Assembly (NCBI GenBank): GCA_045660065.1
Contig: JAZRDC010000100.1
Location: 1 to 64,000 of the forward strand
Direction of reading: 5' to 3'
Length of the DNA: 64,000 bases
Origin: RGIG2094 sp045660065
GTDB lineage: Bacteria > Bacillota > Clostridia > RGIG6154
The notes below the pieces were generated by a model. The model searched no databases. It was not told the origin of the DNA and saw nothing but the letters and a program-made list of their open reading frames with translations. The position numbers were made by a program, and so were the translations under genes. This document shows positions 58,634 through 64,000 of this stretch, in pieces; position 1 is the first letter of the stretch; each line of letters opens with the position of its first letter.

Positions 58634-59503
58634 TTAGTCAGTAAAGCATTGAGTCCAGTAATGAGAATACCCTTTTTCTGAGTTGTAATAACCAATGCCT
58701 ATTTTTTTAAAGTTTGGGTTTAAAATGTTTTCTCTGTGTCCTTTTGAACCCATCCATGATTTGACAACTTCATCAGGTGATGATTGTCCGGCAGCGATGT
58801 TTTCAGCGGCATATCTGTAGGAGATGCCGTGCTTTTTTAATCTGTCAAAAGGGGATAGACCATCAGGATTTGTATGACTGAAAAAATTTCTGTTGTGCAT
58901 ATCCTGGCTATGCATTCTTGCAACATAATTCAAATTGTCGTTAATTGATAGCGTTGCAAGTCCATTTTTGCTTCTTTCAATATTAATTAACTCCAATACT
59001 TTAAGTTCAAATTCATTACTTGAATTGGTAGGTTTATCAGAATTTTCGGGGTTTTGGGTATCATTATATTCAGGGAGAGTACCGGGCGGAGTGGAAATGT
59101 TAATATTTTCGTCGTTTTCATTCCAGTTTACATTAAATCCTAATAATTCGAGAATTATACGCAACGGTATATAGGTCTTTCCACCGATTAATTTGCAGTC
59201 GCTATCTGATTTGTAAACCTTACCATCTTTTAAGATTATATTACTGCCGATTTCAAAACTGATTGTTGAACCACCAAAGATGGCAGTTGCAGATTTTGTT
59301 TCATTTTCCCAGGAAACAGTTGCACCTATATTTTCAAAGAGATCACGCATGGGAACGTAAGTTCTTCCATCAGATATAAAAGCAGAACTTTCAAGTGTGG
59401 AACGATTACCGTCAATGGTTATTCCAACATCATTTGCTTTAACTGATAATCCTGAAGTGATTAAGACAATCAGCACCAAAAATTGTAATAAATATTTTTT
59501 CAT
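58634..59503 (-). CDS. Secreted CAP-domain protein with copper-amine-oxidase N-like domain
   Basis: A 289-residue exported protein: signal peptide to about residue 24 (VLIVLITSGLSVKA), a copper-amine-oxidase-N-like domain (about 30-125: ISDGRTYVPMRDLFENIGATVSWE, GGKTYIPLRIILELLGFNVNW), a Pro/Asn/Ser linker, and a CAP/SCP domain (about 165-289: LELINIERSKNGLATL, HSQDMHNRNFFSHTNPDG, SWMGSKGHRENILNPNFKKIGIGYY). The pair is frequent in clostridial wall-associated proteins. Function unknown. ATG 59503 has GGAGGTG upstream. Confidence 0.9.
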   Translation of the reverse strand: MKKYLLQFLVLIVLITSGLSVKANDVGITIDGNRSTLESSAFISDGRTYVPMRDLFENIGATVSWENETKSATAIFGGSTISFEIGSNIILKDGKVYKSDSDCKLIGGKTYIPLRIILELLGFNVNWNENDENINISTPPGTLPEYNDTQNPENSDKPTNSSNEFELKVLELINIERSKNGLATLSINDNLNYVARMHSQDMHNRNFFSHTNPDGLSPFDRLKKHGISYRYAAENIAAGQSSPDEVVKSWMGSKGHRENILNPNFKKIGIGYYNSEKGYSHYWTQCFTD

Positions 59504-59566
59504 ATTCTTCACCTCCATATATATGCTAACATATGAAATAAGATGAAGTCAATGTAAATATTACCC

Positions 59567-62500
59567 TTAAAGCCACTCTGTAGTATTGTCGTCAAGGAAA
59601 TAGATGCAGGCTTTGATTTTAGCATCTTTGTATATTGTGCGTAAAGCAAGACAATAAAATTCAAGTTGTTTTTTGTAATTTGCAATTTTTGAGGACTTGT
59701 TTTGTTGAGTAATTCTGTCAGATTTAAAGTCGATAATTGTGTATACGTCACCATCTTTAAAGTAACAGTCAATTACACCTTGAAGTTGAACTTTAAGGCT
59801 GTCTTTAGTTGGAATATCAAACTTTTCAGATATGTGTATGTTAAAGGGCACTTCACGTTTAACAAAATCAGAATTTTGAAGTTTTTGCCCAAGTTCACTG
59901 CTAAAGAATGCAAACATTTTCTCAAATGGGATAAGTTTTGCCTGATCTTCAGTTATAACATTATTTAATACAAGATTTTCTGTAAATTGCCTGATATCTT
60001 CAGCAGAAGATATGTTTTTTAAATCTATTAATTCAAAAACCTTGTGAATTATACTTCCTCGCTGTGCAGAAGTGGTGATATCGGGATTGTCAATATCAGA
60101 CAGGGTTATTAATTTTTCAAAATAGTCTTTGTAATCAGATTCAGTTTCAATATATCTTTTTAATTCTGATACTGAGTATTTTGAAAAAACACCTTGCCCG
60201 AAGTCGGGAACACTATATTCAAGTTTTTCTCGGATTTCATCAGCAATATCTACGCTTAAAATATCTGCGGTGTGATTGTTGTTTTCAGTAACAGAAAAAT
60301 CAATATGGTCCATAAAGTTCAGAGCGATGCCGGATAATTCTGTGATAGTGTTAGATGCATAACCGAATTTGTCAAGAACTTTTTCAGAGCATTTGTGTCT
60401 TAACACAGAAAGCATAATCCACATCAGATAACTTTTGGCAGACTTGGTGATATGTGCAGGGTACTTGTATGTCTGCTCATACATAGCGTTTGATAGTTTT
60501 TCCAAAAAGTTGGCGTGATTTTCAACTGAACCAATTAAAATCAACTTCTCTTTGGCACGGGTTAAAGCAACATATAACACACGCAATTCTTCGGACATAT
60601 ATTCATCTGAAATAACAGAAGATATTGCAGACCTTAGCGGTGATTTGATTTTAGAGTGCTTTTCGCTGTTTATATAATCAAACGCAATGCCTAAATTTTT
60701 ATGAAAAAGTAGTCTTGATGAAAGGTCTATATTTCTTAATGCACGGCCCAACATCGGAATAATAACCACAGGATATTCCAAACCTTTACTTTTGTGCATG
60801 GTAGTAATGGTAACAACATCACTTGTATCAGGCAGAATTTTGGGACTGAGCATTCCTTGTGAATGAGATGAAAAACTGTCAATATACAATAAAAAACCAA
60901 ATAAATTACCTGCTGAAGATTTAACATAATTGTTTGCAAGGCGCAAAAAATATCTTAAATTCTGAACTCTTTGTGTTCCACCGGGCATAGTTGCAGAAAA
61001 TTCCAACAACATGTTTTTCTGTATTATGAGATTGCAAAGTTCATAAACCGAGAGGGTAGAGGCCTGTTTTTTATAAAATTCAAGATCTTTCAGGAAAATG
61101 GTTATTTTTTCATTTTCAAAATTTTTCAGTTTTTCATAAAAGGCAACGTCTTTACCGCCACTTAAGTTAATTTCCATCAACAAATCATCGCTGAATTTGT
61201 AAAAAAGACTTCTTAGAATAGAAATTAATGCAATATCATTGTATGGATTGTCAATTATTTTTAAAAGAGAAATTACTGTCTGAACTTCTATTGACGAAAG
61301 AAGCAGTTCCTTTCCACCGTCATTGTAGACAGGAATTCCGCATTTTGTGAGGAAAGTTGCCATTTCATCTGAAACATTTTTTGAATTTCTCAGCAGAATT
61401 ACTATATCTTTATATGATATATTTCGCATTGAGTTAGTTTTTCTGTCAAAAACTTGATATCCTGAACTTATCAGATTGTTGATTTTTCTGGCAATAACAG
61501 CACTTTCTTGTTCAATTCCCGAAAAGTCTGTATATTCGTTTTTTTCTATTACTTCAATTTCGACTGCATCGTCGTTTTCTGGGTAGTTTGCTCCGTAATG
61601 TAAAGATTCATTTTCACCATAGTCAATTTCGCCCATATTTTTGCTCATTAACTGTTCAAAAACAAGGTTTGAAAAGTCAAGAATATTTTTTCTGCTTCGG
61701 AAATTGCTTGAAAGGAAAATTCTTTTCCCGGTGTTGTTATCGTCATCTGAATAACTTTCAGTTTTATTTAAAAACAATTCAGGTGCGGTGTTTCTGAAGC
61801 GGTAAATACTTTGTTTCATATCACCAACCATAAATATGTTGGATTTTCCACCTGAAACTGCGTTTAAAATTGCTTCCTGCACATCATTAGTATCCTGATA
61901 TTCATCAACAATTATTTCATCAAAATCTTCAGAAATCTGTTTTGCACATTCACTTGGATTACCTTCTTCATCAGTCAGAATGTTGATGGCAATATGTTCT
62001 AAATCATTAAAATCGAGTAAGTTCAGTGTGCGTTTTTTTAAAGTGTAGATTTCATCAAGTTTTTTTACAAGATTCACCAGTTCTTTAATGTGAGGATATT
62101 GCAACGCAGAAAATTCTTTGATATGTTCAACAGAATATGCAAGATATTGTTCTTTGATATTGGCGATGATATTTTTTATAACATCTTTTTTTCTTCTGAA
62201 ATCAATTATTAAAGCAGAGTTTTTAATTTTGTCATCACTAATAGAAGGAAAATTCTTGATTTTCAATTCATTGAAAGCATCATATGCAGAACCATAGTCA
62301 GTTAGTTTGTTTAAGCAGTCTTTGATGCTTATAAGATCTGCGCTGACAGACGGTAAAATATATTTATTTGCAATTTCAATTTCATCGGGCGCCTGAAGAT
62401 TGCTTATGTCATCGGCAAATTTACCTAAAACTTCTAAAGCGTAAGTTGAATTTTCACGGGCTTTGCATGAGAAAAGTTCAAGCCAGGAAAAATCTTCAGG

Positions 62501-63103
62501 GGATTTATACATTTCCACCACATTATCAAGCCATTTGTTTGGATAAGGGACGGAGCGGGAAAAATTATACAGATTTAAAACCATATCAGGTAACGCTGAA
62601 TCATTTTTATAACTCGTATAACTTCCTGCAAAATCTAAAAATGCTTCTGTTCCTTCTTCATATTCATTTTCAATTAATTGCTCGACTGCCTGTGAAAGCA
62701 AAAGATTGCTTCTGTCAGGCTCTGCCAGAGAATAGTCAGGTGAAAGTTCTGCTTTTTCAAAATTTTCTTTTATAATTTTAGAGCAGAATGAATGCAGGGT
62801 GGAAATATTAGCCCCCGGGAGTAATAAAAGTTGTCTGTGATACAAGTTTTTTTCTTCCTGACTTATGTCAGAACGGATTTTATCTTCAAGAGCATTTGCA
62901 ATATTTTCACGCATCTGTGCCGCGGCAGCCTGAGTGAATGTAACAACCAACAGACGGTCTATATCTGTCTTGTCGAGCATTCTTATTATTCTTTCAACTA
63001 AAACAGCAGTTTTACCTGAACCTGCGGCGGCTGAAACGATAACGGAACTTTGGTGATATTCAATTGCTTTTTTTTGACTATCGGTCCATTTTACATCACT
63101 CAT
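59567..63103 (-). CDS. addA: AddA, helicase-nuclease subunit
   Basis: A 1178-residue AddA, the helicase/nuclease that resects double-strand breaks with AddB in place of RecBCD. Walker A is SAAAGSGKTAVLVERI (about residue 24-39), Walker B IIVDEYQDTN, and helicase motifs GDMKQSIYRFR, TMHKSKGLEYPVVIIP and LRVLYVALTRAKEKLIL are present. The C-terminal RecB-type nuclease has the RGSIIHKVFE and YTIIDFKSDRI motifs. ATG 63103 has GGAGGTG upstream and overlaps the addB stop by 8 bp, so translation is coupled. Confidence 0.96.
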   Translation of the reverse strand: MSDVKWTDSQKKAIEYHQSSVIVSAAAGSGKTAVLVERIIRMLDKTDIDRLLVVTFTQAAAAQMRENIANALEDKIRSDISQEEKNLYHRQLLLLPGANISTLHSFCSKIIKENFEKAELSPDYSLAEPDRSNLLLSQAVEQLIENEYEEGTEAFLDFAGSYTSYKNDSALPDMVLNLYNFSRSVPYPNKWLDNVVEMYKSPEDFSWLELFSCKARENSTYALEVLGKFADDISNLQAPDEIEIANKYILPSVSADLISIKDCLNKLTDYGSAYDAFNELKIKNFPSISDDKIKNSALIIDFRRKKDVIKNIIANIKEQYLAYSVEHIKEFSALQYPHIKELVNLVKKLDEIYTLKKRTLNLLDFNDLEHIAINILTDEEGNPSECAKQISEDFDEIIVDEYQDTNDVQEAILNAVSGGKSNIFMVGDMKQSIYRFRNTAPELFLNKTESYSDDDNNTGKRIFLSSNFRSRKNILDFSNLVFEQLMSKNMGEIDYGENESLHYGANYPENDDAVEIEVIEKNEYTDFSGIEQESAVIARKINNLISSGYQVFDRKTNSMRNISYKDIVILLRNSKNVSDEMATFLTKCGIPVYNDGGKELLLSSIEVQTVISLLKIIDNPYNDIALISILRSLFYKFSDDLLMEINLSGGKDVAFYEKLKNFENEKITIFLKDLEFYKKQASTLSVYELCNLIIQKNMLLEFSATMPGGTQRVQNLRYFLRLANNYVKSSAGNLFGFLLYIDSFSSHSQGMLSPKILPDTSDVVTITTMHKSKGLEYPVVIIPMLGRALRNIDLSSRLLFHKNLGIAFDYINSEKHSKIKSPLRSAISSVISDEYMSEELRVLYVALTRAKEKLILIGSVENHANFLEKLSNAMYEQTYKYPAHITKSAKSYLMWIMLSVLRHKCSEKVLDKFGYASNTITELSGIALNFMDHIDFSVTENNNHTADILSVDIADEIREKLEYSVPDFGQGVFSKYSVSELKRYIETESDYKDYFEKLITLSDIDNPDITTSAQRGSIIHKVFELIDLKNISSAEDIRQFTENLVLNNVITEDQAKLIPFEKMFAFFSSELGQKLQNSDFVKREVPFNIHISEKFDIPTKDSLKVQLQGVIDCYFKDGDVYTIIDFKSDRITQQNKSSKIANYKKQLEFYCLALRTIYKDAKIKACIYFLDDNTTEWL

Positions 63104-64000
63104 CTGTTTCACCTCCGTTATTATATAGTTCATTGAAAATTTCATCTTTGGTTATTTTTTTAACATATCTGCAGGAATTATGTTTTGGGTCAAAACCGCA
63201 ACAAGACGCATAGTCGCAGTATTCACATGAGGAAATGCTCATGTCGGTTAATGGTGAAATTTCAAAATTTCCGCTTAAAATATGATCAGAAAATTCACCA
63301 CATCTTTCAAGAACTTTGTTTGTAATATATTCATATTCAGCAGAATTTAAAAATCTTTGTGTTGAGTAGCCCGATTTTGTAGCCCTTGCCGAAATTACAT
63401 CTGAATATCCGTCAAATTCTTTGTGATTTTTCAGAATAGTTTCTTCGCTATCTTCACCAACCATATATCCCGAAAGCCTGAATTCTTTCATTATTTTGTC
63501 TTCTGCTTCACTTGGGGTAATTGTTCCTGAATATTCAATTATCGGGTTAGTTATTGCCAGATAGAACATTCCACCCGGTTTACCGAGTCTGTTCTTTAAA
63601 GCAGCGCTATATACAAACAACTGAAGCGAGAATCCTTGATAAACTTTAGACAAGTCAATGTCGTGAGGACTTGATTTATAGTCAACAATTCTGAAATAAC
63701 CATCGCCCGTGTCAACACGGTCAATCTTACCGAACAGAGTCATTTTGTTACCTTTCGGTGTATCGCAGGTAAGCGGTGGAACTAAATCACTTTTGGACAA
63801 GTCAAGTTCAGCGGTGTAAGGTGTAAAAACACCTGAATTGATGTGGTGAACAACCGCCCACATAGCATCGCATGCTGCTTTTTTTAATTTTTCAACAGCA
63901 AATTCATATCTTTTGCTTAAAATGGGCAGTTTTGTTAAAACCTCATTTAAAGCACCTTCAGATAGTTCTCGTGTTTTATTATAACAATCTTCTTTACTTA
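63096..64000 (-). CDS. addB: AddB, C-terminal part (runs off the window)
   Basis: The last roughly 300 residues of AddB; the frame remains open to base 64000, so the start lies outside. The RecB-type nuclease domain shows GKIDRVDTGDGYFRIVDYKSS. The C-terminal CEYCDYASCCGFDPKHNSC carries cysteines of the iron-sulfur cluster that staples the nuclease domain. With AddA it forms the two-nuclease repair complex. The ATG at 63863 is an internal Met, not the start. Confidence 0.93.
   Translation of the reverse strand, partial: SKEDCYNKTRELSEGALNEVLTKLPILSKRYEFAVEKLKKAACDAMWAVVHHINSGVFTPYTAELDLSKSDLVPPLTCDTPKGNKMTLFGKIDRVDTGDGYFRIVDYKSSPHDIDLSKVYQGFSLQLFVYSAALKNRLGKPGGMFYLAITNPIIEYSGTITPSEAEDKIMKEFRLSGYMVGEDSEETILKNHKEFDGYSDVISARATKSGYSTQRFLNSAEYEYITNKVLERCGEFSDHILSGNFEISPLTDMSISSCEYCDYASCCGFDPKHNSCRYVKKITKDEIFNELYNNGGETDE

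Noticed and set aside
1..64000. CRISPR array, prophage structural genes, insertion sequences with transposases
   Set aside because: I saw no regularly spaced repeats, cas genes, capsid or tail genes, or DDE transposase motifs anywhere in the window.

Overview
The window looks like the chromosome of a low-GC, anaerobic, spore-forming member of the Clostridia (Bacillota). The signs are the long Bacillus-type SRP RNA beside dnaX, spoVA sporulation genes, AddAB repair nuclease, GGAGG-type ribosome binding sites, a flavin reductase-rubredoxin fusion and a flavodiiron protein. I cannot name a species.

Layout. 1-14.8 kb: tRNA-Leu, a LysR/sodium-symporter divergent pair, SRP RNA-dnaX-ybaB (dnaX broken by one in-frame TAA), purC, a dipeptidase, an OPT peptide transporter with a PqqD-like partner, a DUF1836 regulator divergent from an acyl-CoA synthetase, an NSS amino-acid symporter, a flavin reductase-rubredoxin and spoVAC. 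14.8-33.9 kb: the spoVA operon is split twice. Between spoVAC and spoVAD lie about 8.6 kb with a tyrosine recombinase, a TetR-family regulator, what looks like an invertible promoter, and four tandem SipW-type surface proteins with one shared N-terminus and different C-termini. spoVAD is then cut in two by a 9,083-bp element carrying a large serine recombinase and a cobalamin-riboswitch operon for vitamin B12 capture and ECF import. Its flanks share a 6-bp core, and removing one copy plus the element restores an in-frame spoVAD of normal length. 34-46.8 kb: carbohydrate genes (PHP protein, a GH13-GH77 fusion), thioredoxin, flavodiiron protein, ZIP transporter, and an AraC-linked operon that looks like amino-sugar catabolism. 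47-53.4 kb: a YwlG-like gene, an HD hydrolase, then a capsule/exopolysaccharide operon. 53.4-57 kb: tRNA-Ser with a structured repeat, then a TPP riboswitch and thiM-thiE-HAD/thiD. 57-64 kb, minus strand: a response regulator with a degenerate receiver, a CAP-domain protein, addA and the 3' part of addB.

Two systems stand out. (1) A skin-like intervening element inside spoVAD that carries B12-uptake cargo and has symmetric attP-like arms for its own serine recombinase. (2) A probable phase-variation switch: perfect 23-bp inverted repeats enclose 234 bp holding a consensus promoter (TTGACA, 17 bp, TATACT) that now points away from the surface-protein genes, with a tyrosine recombinase and a TetR regulator next to it. 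All functional statements rest on reading the sequence and recalling families; no search was run.
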